DNA of 8,478 nt from Dokdonella_A sp039926025 (GTDB taxonomy: Bacteria; Pseudomonadota; Gammaproteobacteria; Xanthomonadales; Rhodanobacteraceae), in assembly GCA_039926025.1 (NCBI GenBank), contig JBDSXV010000106.1, positions 1-8,478 of the forward strand. The letters are read 5' to 3'. The position numbers and the translations under genes are program-made. Shown here piece by piece: positions 1-6,390 of this stretch. The first letter of the stretch is position 1. Every line of letters starts with the position of its first letter. The notes beneath the pieces were generated by a model. It was not told where the DNA came from. It ran no database searches and worked only from the letters and a program-made list of their open reading frames with translations.

Positions 1-104
1 CCGTCAACGGCGACTTGCCGCATCGTGTGCGCGCGAACTGTGATCGACCGGCAAAGTGGTATCGCCGGAACGCCCCCGGACTCTCGTTCGATTGCGTCAC
101 GAAA

Positions 105-121
105 ACAACTGTAAAAGTTGT
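105..121. repeat. Short perfect hairpin, ACAACT / AGTTGT
   Basis: ACAACT (105-110) and AGTTGT (116-121) are perfect inverted repeats around the 5-base loop GTAAA. GGG-ATTTA-CCC (124-134) follows at once and can form a second 3-bp stem. The stretch is more A/T-rich than its surroundings. It could be an operator, the end of a transcript from outside the window, or chance; nothing decides between these. Confidence 0.4.
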
Positions 122-447
122 CAGGGATTTACCCTTCCCATGGATCTTCTTCGCAAAGGCGGCAACTTCTCAAAGGCGGCACAGGCCCTTGCGTCTGCGA
201 TGCGCTGATCGGTCGATGAGACGACGCGACACCCGAACAGCAGGGCAATAGCCCCTCAATTTGAAGTGACTGAGCGCGACAGGGGCGCGCGAAATCCACG
301 AGCTCGCCGAGAGCCCGTCCTGGCCGAAATCGGTCGGTCGTCCAGTAGCGCGCGGACTATGTTGATCATGCACGACGCGCCGATCACTGGATACCAGAAC
401 TGCCGATTGCGATGACCGGTACGCGCGCTCCCCTGCCTACAACGAAC

Positions 448-520
448 GGGAACGGGGTCAAAACACCTTCTCCTCAAGCGCGCGCCTCATGCGCGCCAAC
501 TGATGCGCTGACCCGCTCCT
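448..520. repeat. Short inverted-repeat (REP/MITE-like) element, copy 1
   Basis: The left arm, GGGAACGGGGTCA (448-460), is matched on the other strand by AGGAGCGGGTCAG reading in from 520. An inner perfect stem GCGCGC-CTCAT-GCGCGC (480-496) sits near the centre, so the whole element can fold into one long imperfect hairpin. It is clearly related to copy 2 at 2467-2552: they share GGTCA, ACAC, TCTCCTC, CGCGC, CATG and CGCCAAC in order at near-equal spacing. It begins 17 bases past the stop of the beta-helix gene on the minus strand, so it could also act in 3'-end formation. No transposase is present in the window. Elements with GGGGTCA-type ends remind me of those mobilised by REP-associated tyrosine transposases; that link is recall, not shown here. 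Confidence 0.55.
480..496 (-). terminator. Possible terminator hairpin 3' of the beta-helix gene
   Basis: GCGCGC-ATGAG-GCGCGC (minus-strand reading) lies about 40 bases past the stop at 537-539. There is no T-run directly after it; a weak GTGTTTT comes about 15 bases later. It is equally well explained as the tip of the inverted-repeat element it lies in. Confidence 0.25.
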
Positions 521-536
521 GTATTTCGACGGCCCG

Positions 537-2150
537 CTACGGCGATTCGAATCCATCCGCAAAGATCTCGTCGATCACGCCACCGACCTCCACCGCGCCG
601 CTGTCGCAACTTCCGCCGGGCGGCGAGGGCTTGCGCAGTGCTCCGCGCTGATCGGTGTCGTAGATGCAATTGGCGAGAGAAATGTTGTTCGTTGCGATGG
701 CCGGCGGCAGGATCGTCCTTGTCGGTCCGCCATTGTTGGCGAATGCACCCATGGTCAGCGTGACGTTGGAGTTGTCGTTGACGTTGCTCAGGACACCGCC
801 ACAATCCGTATCGTCCGCCAGGTTGTAGCCAACGCTGGTGTAAGGCCCACCCGAGCAACTGTGGCCGTGGGTATTGCCCGAGAAAATCGACGAGCTGATT
901 TGCGGCCCACTGGCTGATCCGTTGTTGCTGCTGATGGCTGCACCTTCCTGTGCCTGGTTCGCGACGATGGTCGCGTTATACATTCCCGCGAACATGCTGC
1001 CTGAGAAGTAGATCGCGCCGCCTTCCGAGCCCAATGCCGAATTGTTGTAGAACGTCGAATTGCTGATGACCGTGTAGCAGGCGCTGTAGATCGCGCCGCC
1101 ATGGTTGAGGAAACCGGTGTTCGGGACATTCGACGTGTTACCCGAAAACGTCGATGCATTCACGTAGAAATTGGTCCCGTCGCAATGAACCGCACCACCG
1201 GTTGCGACAGCGGTATTACCCGTGAATTCGCTCCCGTTGATGGTGACGAGGCCGCCCAGGCTCCATAGCGCACCGCCGATATTGCCGGCTGCATTGGTGT
1301 TGAATTTGTCGTCGTCCAGTCTCAGCTCATTGCCGAAATTTTCGATCGCCCCGCCGTATAGGGCATTGTTGCCGGTGAAGGTCGAACGTGTGATGTGGAT
1401 CTTCCCGTTGCTGCTCGAGTCGCCGCGGATGGCGCCGCCATCGAAGGCGCTGTTCGATGTGAATGTGCTGTTGTTGATGTAAAGCAAGCCGTTGGATTCG
1501 TTGCTGATGGCGCCCCCGTTGCCGGGGCTCGCGATGACGGCGCCGCTGGTGTTGACGGTGTTGTGGTCGAACGTCGAACCCGAAATCCTCACCGTGCCGC
1601 CAACGATGCGCACTGCAGCGCCGGCGTACTCACTGCTGTTGATCGCATTGACGATGCTGTTGTGGGAAAACGTGCTGTTGGTGATGACGGTTGAACCGGT
1701 GGTATAGATCACGCTGCCCTTGGCGTTGTTGTCGGTCGCCGTCACGTGATCCAGGGTAAGCGCACCACCGGATTCAATCGGTTGTGCACCGAAGAACTGG
1801 CCGCCACGGAGCGTCAGGTTCTTCAACGTCAGATTTCCGCCGCCGTAGATCTGGAAGAAGGCATACGTGTTGGCGCCGTCGAACGTGATCTTGTTGCCGC
1901 CGTCGATGACCATCGTGACGCCGTTGTCGACGTAGTAGTTCGCCGGCGCGACGCCGGTCAACGGAATCGTTGCAACGGCAGGACAACTGAACGTGATCGT
2001 GCCGCCACTGCCCGTGTTCACTGCGTTGTATGCCGTCTTGAAGGCGGCCTCCGTGCAGGTGGACACGACTTGATTGGCCGCACCCGCCAAACCGCTCCAG
2101 GCGACGAAAAACCCAAGGCACCAGACCATCTTCCGAAGCCGTGCACGCAT
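537..2150 (-). CDS. Secreted right-handed beta-helix protein, choice-of-anchor-Q type, with IFADGFES tail
   Basis: The 537-residue protein starts with a Sec-type signal peptide (MRARLRKMVWCLGFFVAWSG, cleavage near LAGA-ANQ at about residue 24). Residues ~100-430 hold repeated beta-helix turns of the form STFxxNxAxxxGGAI (for example STFTSNSAFDGGAI and STFTGNNALYGGAI), as in polymorphic outer-membrane-protein-like passengers. The region to about 520 (SIFSGNT, GYNLADDTDC, NNGGPTRTILP, YDTDQRGALR, CDSGAVE) matches the choice-of-anchor Q domain, which is named for occurring with different C-terminal surface signals. The protein then ends IDEIFADGFESP, with no hydrophobic helix or basic cluster, so it is not a PEP-CTERM or LPXTG tail. 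The start at 2150 puts the signal peptide at the N-terminus. A start at 2279 has a better ribosome site but adds 43 residues. Likely extracellular or surface-bound; ligand unknown. Confidence 0.82.
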   Translation of the reverse strand: MRARLRKMVWCLGFFVAWSGLAGAANQVVSTCTEAAFKTAYNAVNTGSGGTITFSCPAVATIPLTGVAPANYYVDNGVTMVIDGGNKITFDGANTYAFFQIYGGGNLTLKNLTLRGGQFFGAQPIESGGALTLDHVTATDNNAKGSVIYTTGSTVITNSTFSHNSIVNAINSSEYAGAAVRIVGGTVRISGSTFDHNTVNTSGAVIASPGNGGAISNESNGLLYINNSTFTSNSAFDGGAIRGDSSSNGKIHITRSTFTGNNALYGGAIENFGNELRLDDDKFNTNAAGNIGGALWSLGGLVTINGSEFTGNTAVATGGAVHCDGTNFYVNASTFSGNTSNVPNTGFLNHGGAIYSACYTVISNSTFYNNSALGSEGGAIYFSGSMFAGMYNATIVANQAQEGAAISSNNGSASGPQISSSIFSGNTHGHSCSGGPYTSVGYNLADDTDCGGVLSNVNDNSNVTLTMGAFANNGGPTRTILPPAIATNNISLANCIYDTDQRGALRKPSPPGGSCDSGAVEVGGVIDEIFADGFESP

Positions 2151-2278
2151 GCCGCCCCTGCCGTTGTCGCCGCGGGCAGGGCAGGGAACGGGCAGTGACG
2201 CGGCGCGAATCGACACGACCGCGTCGGTCAGATCGATGATGACGTGGGCGTGGATGTTGGGGTCTCTTGATCGTTGCA

Positions 2279-2293
2279 TGGGAAGTTGCTCCT
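2279..2293 (-). promoter_or_regulatory. Strong ribosome binding site 43 codons upstream of the chosen start
   Basis: AGGAG (2293 to 2289, minus strand) lies 9 bases before an ATG at 2279, in frame with the beta-helix gene. It is stronger than the GGCAGGGGCGGC directly before the ATG at 2150. Use of 2279 would place 43 mostly polar residues (MQRSRDPNIHAHV...) ahead of the signal peptide, as in extended signal peptides of some large exported proteins. Alternatively it once served a lost leader peptide. Confidence 0.4.
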
Positions 2294-2466
2294 CGCTCTG
2301 CGGTGACCGCACGCCTTGAGGCGGCGGCAGGGACGATCCGGATAACGCCTTTCGGAGGGCCATCGTGCCACCGCGCCGCGCCGAATGCGCGCGCTCGCCG
2401 GTCGTAACGGGGCGAGACGCTGGAATCTGCTGTTGCCGGCGCCTCTCGCGCTTGCGCGCATTGGAG

Positions 2467-2552
2467 AGGAACCAGGTCAGGACACTTTCTCCTCTCCCGC
2501 GCACCCCATGTACGCCAACCAACACGAAATAGGCTGTTCTGACTCCGTTCCT
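2467..2552. repeat. Short inverted-repeat (REP/MITE-like) element, copy 2
   Basis: The left arm AGGAACCAGGTCAGGACAC (2467-2485) is matched by AGGAACGGAGTCAGAACAG reading inward from 2552 on the other strand, giving arms of about 19 bases with few mismatches. The 48 bases between them align with the interior of copy 1 (TCTCCTC, CGCGC, CATG, CGCCAAC). It lies about 67 bases past the stop of the five-repeat secreted protein, the same relative place as copy 1 after the beta-helix gene. No flanking target duplication is obvious by eye. Confidence 0.6.
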
Positions 2553-2618
2553 GCAGTCATCAGTCCCGACCGGCGGTTCGAACTCGGATCGGAGGCCTCA
2601 CGATACGGCGCCGGAAAC

Positions 2619-4241
2619 CTAGAGGTCGAAGCCAGCCTGAAAGATCTCGTCGACCAGGAACTCGAAATCGACGTTCTGGCGAATCTCGCCGGTGCCGATT
2701 GCAAGCGGTGTCGGCATCACGCTGCCGGGGTATCCTCCGTCCGCGGGACATGGCCGATTTGCGTAAAAAGCGCAAAAGCTCGTAAAAATCGGACTCGCGC
2801 TGACGTAGTACGTGCCCGCAAGCCAGGCAGGGCTGGTATAGCTGCCATCCTCCCGCGTGATGGTGCTCCAGACGTAATTGAAATCAGCGTCGTAGCCGCT
2901 CAGTATCGCCACGAGCGGCTGACCGTTGACGGAGTTGATCACGCGTCCGGACACCGCCGCACCCGGGTGCAACAGGAAGTCGACGTCGTCCCGTACATCG
3001 CCTTGAGCGAGATGCAGTGCGTCGCCAGCAGCCCAGCAATCGTCGTCGTCCGTGCACGCCTGGTCGGGATAGCCGACATTGATGAACGGCGCTCCGGGTT
3101 CCGCAGCGACGTGGTAATCAGGGCCTGAGCCATCAACGTACACTTCGTAGAAGCCGGTGGCGTCCGTCGTCGTCGAGAGGAGCCGGCTCAAGCTCAGATA
3201 TACCGCTACCGGCACGGAGCCTACAGGTTCGCCGGTATCGGCATCGCGGACGGTGCCGCTGATGATGGTGTCCGGGTGGAAGACGAAATCGATGCCGTCG
3301 ACCAACCCACCGTTGGAAATCGTGACGAGTTGGCCTTGCGTCGGCGACGAGCAGGCGATCCCGCAAACGATGCCTGGATAGAGCTGATGCGGATCGACAA
3401 TCCCGAGCGACGAATCAAAAACGCTGACGTAGTACTCGCCGTCGGGCAGCCCGCCGAAAACGTAGCGGCCGTCGTTACCGAAACTGATGGGATATTCGTA
3501 GTAGTAAGCGCCGTTGCGGTCATAGACTTCCACGTGACCCAAACCTTGGTCGACCGGTCGATTGCGGTGACCGTCCATGAGGGTTCCGGCAATGGTTCCT
3601 CCGACGGTCAGATCAAAATCGATATCCGCGAGGTTCTCTCCGCCGATCACATTGACGGGCGTGTAGGAAGAGGTTCCAGCAAGCGATCCGCGGTCTTGAT
3701 GGTCGAAGCATTGAGGAATCAAATGCAATTGCGGCACCACTTCCGTCGTCGCGCAGGCGCTGTACAGACCACTGATCACACCATGGACGCTGTACTCGCC
3801 ATCGGCTCCGCTCTCCGCGGTTTCATCTCCGACCCACACGGTGGCGCCGGCTACCGCGGATCCGTCGCTGGCGCGGCGCACATGACCGGAAACGGTGGAG
3901 ATCCTTTGCAGGACGAAATCGATCTGATTTAGCGCGAGCGTGTCTTGGAACGGCACATAGACTTCCCTGTAACCCGCGGCCGTCGCGTGCACGTCACATT
4001 CGCCGCCCGTCAAGGGATGACAGACGCCAGACCACTGGTAGGTGCCGTCGTTTCCCGTCGTCATCTCGGCGACGGTGATGGTGAGCCCGGGATAAGCGAA
4101 GAACAGGATCTCGACCTGCGCCCCGGTAATCGGCGACTTGTCTGCAGCGTCGATGACCGAGCCTTCGACGGTCGTTTCCGCCTGCGCGAGGAACGAAAGG
4201 CATATCCCGAGCAGGATCCATGCGAGCAGGGAAAATCTCAA
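2619..4241 (-). CDS. Secreted protein of five carboxypeptidase-regulatory-like repeats, with IFQAGFDL tail
   Basis: The 540-residue protein is read from a TTG start at 4241. GAGGAG lies 6 bases before it, and it puts the signal peptide (RFSLLAWILLGICLSFLAQA) exactly at the N-terminus. Starting from the upstream ATG at 4316 would add 25 residues with no ribosome site of this quality. Five repeats of about 100 residues follow (~22-113, 114-213, 215-322, 325-424, 428-529). Each opens like SGxVxDAxxGxPVxGAxV and closes with a (I/V)DFxL/F strand; TIISGTVRDADTGEPVGSVP is the clearest. This is the carboxypeptidase regulatory-like (beta-sandwich, transthyretin-like) pattern. Repeats 2-5 carry cysteines before the closing strand. 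No catalytic residues are seen. The last 11 residues, VDEIFQAGFDL, resemble the tail of the neighbouring beta-helix protein. Likely extracellular; role unknown. Confidence 0.82.
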   Translation of the reverse strand: MRFSLLAWILLGICLSFLAQAETTVEGSVIDAADKSPITGAQVEILFFAYPGLTITVAEMTTGNDGTYQWSGVCHPLTGGECDVHATAAGYREVYVPFQDTLALNQIDFVLQRISTVSGHVRRASDGSAVAGATVWVGDETAESGADGEYSVHGVISGLYSACATTEVVPQLHLIPQCFDHQDRGSLAGTSSYTPVNVIGGENLADIDFDLTVGGTIAGTLMDGHRNRPVDQGLGHVEVYDRNGAYYYEYPISFGNDGRYVFGGLPDGEYYVSVFDSSLGIVDPHQLYPGIVCGIACSSPTQGQLVTISNGGLVDGIDFVFHPDTIISGTVRDADTGEPVGSVPVAVYLSLSRLLSTTTDATGFYEVYVDGSGPDYHVAAEPGAPFINVGYPDQACTDDDDCWAAGDALHLAQGDVRDDVDFLLHPGAAVSGRVINSVNGQPLVAILSGYDADFNYVWSTITREDGSYTSPAWLAGTYYVSASPIFTSFCAFYANRPCPADGGYPGSVMPTPLAIGTGEIRQNVDFEFLVDEIFQAGFDL

Positions 4242-4253
4242 GCGTGACTCCTC
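4239..4253 (-). promoter_or_regulatory. Ribosome binding site fixing a TTG start
   Basis: GAGGAG (4253 to 4248, minus strand) is followed by 6 bases and TTG (4241-4239). The TTG is the first residue of a compact 21-residue signal peptide, so site and protein evidence agree. Confidence 0.6.
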
Positions 4254-4325
4254 AAAGCATTCATTGCGAGCCGCTAGTCTATCGCAGCGCGCTACCGGCG
4301 CCAGGAACGGGGCCATGCCGCCCCC

Positions 4326-4348
4326 GTGGGAGCGGCTTCAGCCGCGAT
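4326..4348. repeat. REP-like palindrome GAGCGGCTTCAGCCGCGA
   Basis: GCGGCT-TC-AGCCGC forms a 6-bp stem inside the GTGGGAG...CGCGATGCC context. Near-identical short palindromes are, from recall, scattered in many copies through Xanthomonadales and Pseudomonas genomes. It stands just upstream of the secreted-protein gene and just before the phased palindrome array. Confidence 0.6.
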
Positions 4349-4353
4349 GCCAG

Positions 4354-4757
4354 TCATCGACCAACCTCCGGCACTCGCCAACCATATCTGACACCTCATC
4401 GATGACCTTATTTTGCTGACCAGCCACCCCGCGCAAGTGACCCATCATGCGCCGGTGGTCATCGACGAACGCAGTGCGGTGACCGATCACCCAACGCAGG
4501 TGATCGATGACATCCGGGCAATTGAACGATGACCTCTCGCGCCTGATCGATCACAACCCGGATACTCGAACGTGACTGCGCCCCGGTCATCGATGAGTAC
4601 CTGGGGTGTGATCGATCACAAGCGGCCTGTTCGACGATGACCAGTCGGGCATCATCGATGAATGCCAGCGAGTGATTGGTCACACTCGGGTTACTCGTGG
4701 GCGACTGCGCGCGGTCCATCGATGACCGTCAACGGGTGATCGTCCACCCGCTGGCGC
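4354..4757. repeat. Phased array of ~17-19 degenerate 10-bp palindromes, 21-22 bp apart
   Basis: Copies of T(C/G)ATCGAT(G/C)A start at 4354, 4375, 4396, 4417, 4438, 4459, 4480, 4501, 4523, 4544, 4566, 4587, 4609, 4631, 4652, 4673, 4695, 4716 and 4737. Best copies: TCATCGATGA at 4396, 4587 and 4652; TGATCGATCA at 4544 and 4609; TGATCGATGA at 4501. The first two copies and 4417 are weak. Mean spacing from 4396 to 4737 is 21.3 bp (341/16), close to two helical turns. The 11-12 bases between copies are G/C-rich and not conserved. Weak copies mostly keep matching arms (TGA...TCA or TC...GA). From 4566 on, copies recur as a three-part block of 63-65 bp. Mixed 21 and 22 steps break any seven-codon reading frame. 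The array lies between divergent genes; its function is unknown. Confidence 0.85.
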
Positions 4758-5073
4758 AGGCGCGCTTGCATGAGGTGGCTGCCGCTGACCACAGGCCGGT
4801 CATCGCAGCAGACCGCAGGTATCTGTGCGAACCGGCTCCATTGTGCAGTCTGGCAATGAATCGCATCGCTGCGGTTTGCAGGGTGTTGCAGGGCAGGGAA
4901 GGAGAGGATCACTACGCAAACTTGGTCTCCGGCGCACGCGAGGGAACCACAAACGATCAAGGGAGCGAGCAATTGCCCGTTTGAATCCTTCCCTTGCACG
5001 CACGGCCAGTCACGCCCGGTGCCTCGCGCGATGCCCATGACTTCCGGCCCGCTCACTAGTATCAACTCCACAC
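4758..5073. other. Gene-free stretch between the palindrome array and padR
   Basis: Two further weak array-like copies may lie at 4780 (TGCCGCTGAC) and 4800 (TCATCGCAGC), keeping the 21-bp step but poor in sequence, so the array seems to decay here. From about 4820 to 5073 I see no repeat, RNA gene or motif. Open frames on both strands lack recognisable domains and overlap the array. Confidence 0.5.
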
Positions 5074-5098
5074 TATGATCAACACGTGCTTATGATCA
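5074..5098 (+). promoter_or_regulatory. Direct repeat TATGATCA x2 upstream of padR, possible operator or promoter
   Basis: TATGATCA occurs at 5074-5081 and 5091-5098, 17 bases apart, ending 16 bases before the padR start. Each copy holds a TGATCA palindrome and a TATGAT hexamer that fits a -10 box in 5 of 6 positions; no good -35 box is visible. PadR proteins commonly repress their own promoters, so this is a reasonable autoregulatory site. It is not the ATGT-N8-ACAT operator known for the phenolic-acid PadR. Confidence 0.4.
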
Positions 5099-5114
5099 GG
5101 TAGATGTCAGGGCG

Positions 5115-5480
5115 ATGGTCGATACCGAAACCCATTTGTGGAAATTCCACAAGGAACTGAGCGCCGGCATCGTGTCGCTGGTGCTGCTCGCGGTGCTCGC
5201 GCGCGCGAAGAAGCCGATGTACGGCTACCAGATCGCCAAGCAGCTCGATGAGACGGGCGAGGGCGTGCTGAGTGGCAAGCAGAGCGCGCTTTATCCGGTT
5301 TTGCGCAGCCTCGAATCCTCCGGTTTGCTCGCGAGCGAGACGGAACCGTCAGTGGCCGGGCCGCCGCGGCGCTATTACCGGATTACCGCGCTCGGTCGGC
5401 GTGTCCTCGAAGAGTGGACCTATGCCTGGAGCGCAACGCGCGATTTCGTGAATACCGTATTGGAGGAGGGCTCCGCATGA
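5115..5480 (+). CDS. PadR-family transcriptional regulator
   Basis: The 121-residue protein is of typical small-PadR length. It is a winged-helix DNA-binding protein: MYGYQI (35-40) begins the recognition region, ALYPVLRSLESSGLL (58-72) is the family signature, and GPPRRYYRITALGRR (82-96) is the wing with its usual RRYYR(I/L)T motif. The C-terminal helix (97-118) should make the dimer. The start at 5115 has only a very close AGGG before it, so initiation may be coupled to an 18-codon frame that starts at 5104 just after CAGGTAG. Its TGA overlaps the next gene's ATG (ATGA at 5477-5480), so the two are co-translated. PadR/HAAS-domain pairs are a known arrangement in which a small regulator controls a membrane partner. 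Inducer unknown. Confidence 0.9.
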   Translation: MVDTETHLWKFHKELSAGIVSLVLLAVLARAKKPMYGYQIAKQLDETGEGVLSGKQSALYPVLRSLESSGLLASETEPSVAGPPRRYYRITALGRRVLEEWTYAWSATRDFVNTVLEEGSA

Positions 5481-6385
5481 ACATGCCACTGCCGCGCACG
5501 ATTGCCGACTATCTGGAGCAGCTGCGTGCCGCATTGCGTGGCGCCGATCCTGCGCTGATCCAGGACGCGCTCTACGACGCCGAAGACCATCTGCGTTCGG
5601 AGTTGTCCGAGAACCCGGGCAAGTCCGAGGCGGAAATCCTCGCGAAGATTGCCAACAGCTATGGCGCGCCGGATGAAGTCGCGGCGATCTATGTCGACAA
5701 GGAGCAGCAGGTCGAGCAGGCGCTGCGTTCGCCGCCGCCACCGCCGCGCAGCAGCGCGCTCGGCCGTTTCTTCGGCGTCGCCGCTGATCCGCGTGCGTAT
5801 GCGGCGCTGTTCTACATGTTGCTTTCGCTGGCGACCGGGATCTTTTACTTCACCTGGGCGGTCACCGGCATCTCGCTGTCGATCGGCCTGTCGATCCTGA
5901 TCTTCGGTATCGCATTCGCCGTGCTGTTCTTCGGCACCGTGCGCGTGTTGTCCCTGGTCGAGGGGCGCATCATCGAGGTCATGCTCGGCGAACGCATGCC
6001 GCGCCGACCGCTGTACGCGAACACCGAGAAATCCTGGCGCGGACGCGTGAAGGACATGTTTACCGACCCGCGCACCTGGTCGACCTTGTTCTACATGATC
6101 CTGATGCTGCCGCTCGGCATCATCTATTTCACCATTGCAGTGACCGGTATCTCGCTCTCGCTCGGCTTGATGGCCGCGCCAGTCGCGGCGCTGCTCTCCA
6201 ACTACGGCGTGATTGGCGGCGGCATTTACTTCGATGGCGATATCTTCACGCCGCCGCTGATCCTGGCCCCGATCGTGTTTGTTGCCGGCTTCTGCCTGCT
6301 GTTCGGGATGCTGCATCTTGCACGCGGCATCGGTCGACTGCAGGGCGCGCTGGCCAAGCATCTGCTCGTGATGTCGGCCAGCTGA
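5477..6385 (+). CDS. HAAS-domain (DUF1700-type) membrane protein with two sensor-like domains
   Basis: The 302-residue protein has an N-terminal cytoplasmic HAAS/DUF1700-type helical domain (~8-75: IADYLEQLRAAL, DALYDAEDHLRSEL, SYGAPDEVA), a proline linker (86-90), then two copies of a membrane domain. Copy one (~102-175) begins ADPRAYAALFYMLLSLATGI and continues FYFTWAVTGISLSIGL. Copy two (~196-290) begins TDPRTWSTLFYMILMLPLGI and continues IYFTIAVTGISLSLGL. This fits the putative sensor domain found in actinobacterial sensor kinases, here without a kinase. GGAGGAGGG lies 7 bases before the ATG at 5477, which overlaps the padR stop. HAAS domains are thought to pass membrane signals to PadR partners, so this is probably the sensing or effector half of the pair. 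The signal is unknown. Its stop is 5 bases from the convergent hvfC stop. Confidence 0.85.
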   Translation: MNMPLPRTIADYLEQLRAALRGADPALIQDALYDAEDHLRSELSENPGKSEAEILAKIANSYGAPDEVAAIYVDKEQQVEQALRSPPPPPRSSALGRFFGVAADPRAYAALFYMLLSLATGIFYFTWAVTGISLSIGLSILIFGIAFAVLFFGTVRVLSLVEGRIIEVMLGERMPRRPLYANTEKSWRGRVKDMFTDPRTWSTLFYMILMLPLGIIYFTIAVTGISLSLGLMAAPVAALLSNYGVIGGGIYFDGDIFTPPLILAPIVFVAGFCLLFGMLHLARGIGRLQGALAKHLLVMSAS

Positions 6386-6390
6386 GTGGC

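Larger units (their letters stand above)
1..536. other. Gene-free left flank
   Basis: No reading frame here looks like a protein: the open frames are short, rich in Arg, Pro and Cys, and carry no recognisable motif. The stretch lies 3' of the minus-strand beta-helix gene. It holds the hairpin at 105-121 and the inverted-repeat element at 448-520, listed separately. A 22-codon ORF at 140-208 (+) starts MDLLRKGG but has no Shine-Dalgarno sequence and was not called. Confidence 0.6.
2151..2618. other. Gene-free gap between the two secreted-protein genes
   Basis: This is 468 bases between the stop of the repeat protein and the chosen start of the beta-helix gene. It holds inverted-repeat copy 2 (2467-2552), the ribosome site at 2279-2293 and a small stem CGCC-TTGA-GGCG (2312-2323). 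I see no convincing promoter. The open frame continuing upstream of 2150 reads as low-complexity Arg/Pro/Ser and is probably not translated beyond 2279. Confidence 0.5.

Noticed and set aside
140..208. 22-codon ORF starting MDLLRKGG
   Set aside because: No ribosome site, no known small-protein match that I can see, and it overlaps the end of nothing recognisable.
544..554. tRNA T-loop-like GATTCGAATCC
   Set aside because: It is the codons for the DGFES tail of the beta-helix protein; no acceptor, D or anticodon stems surround it.
2166..2190. GGGAACGGGCAGTGAC as another arm of the inverted-repeat element
   Set aside because: It lacks the GGTCA core and has no inverted partner at 70-90 bp.
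2574..2584. GGTTCGAACT, tRNA 3'-half-like
   Set aside because: No pairing stems or cloverleaf can be drawn around it.
2385..3128. 247-residue plus-strand frame
   Set aside because: Mostly antisense to the five-repeat secreted protein, whose signal peptide, repeats and ribosome site are clear; its product has no motif.
4459..4719. Minus-strand coding frame with heptad repeats across the array
   Set aside because: Steps of 22 bp are mixed with 21, so the repeat falls in different frames and gives no repeated peptide; no ribosome site or domain.
4354..4757. CRISPR array
   Set aside because: The repeated unit is only 10 bp and degenerate, spacers are 11-12 bp, and there are no cas genes.
4691..5071. 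126-residue minus-strand frame
   Set aside because: No recognisable domain, no ribosome site, and its end lies in the palindrome array.
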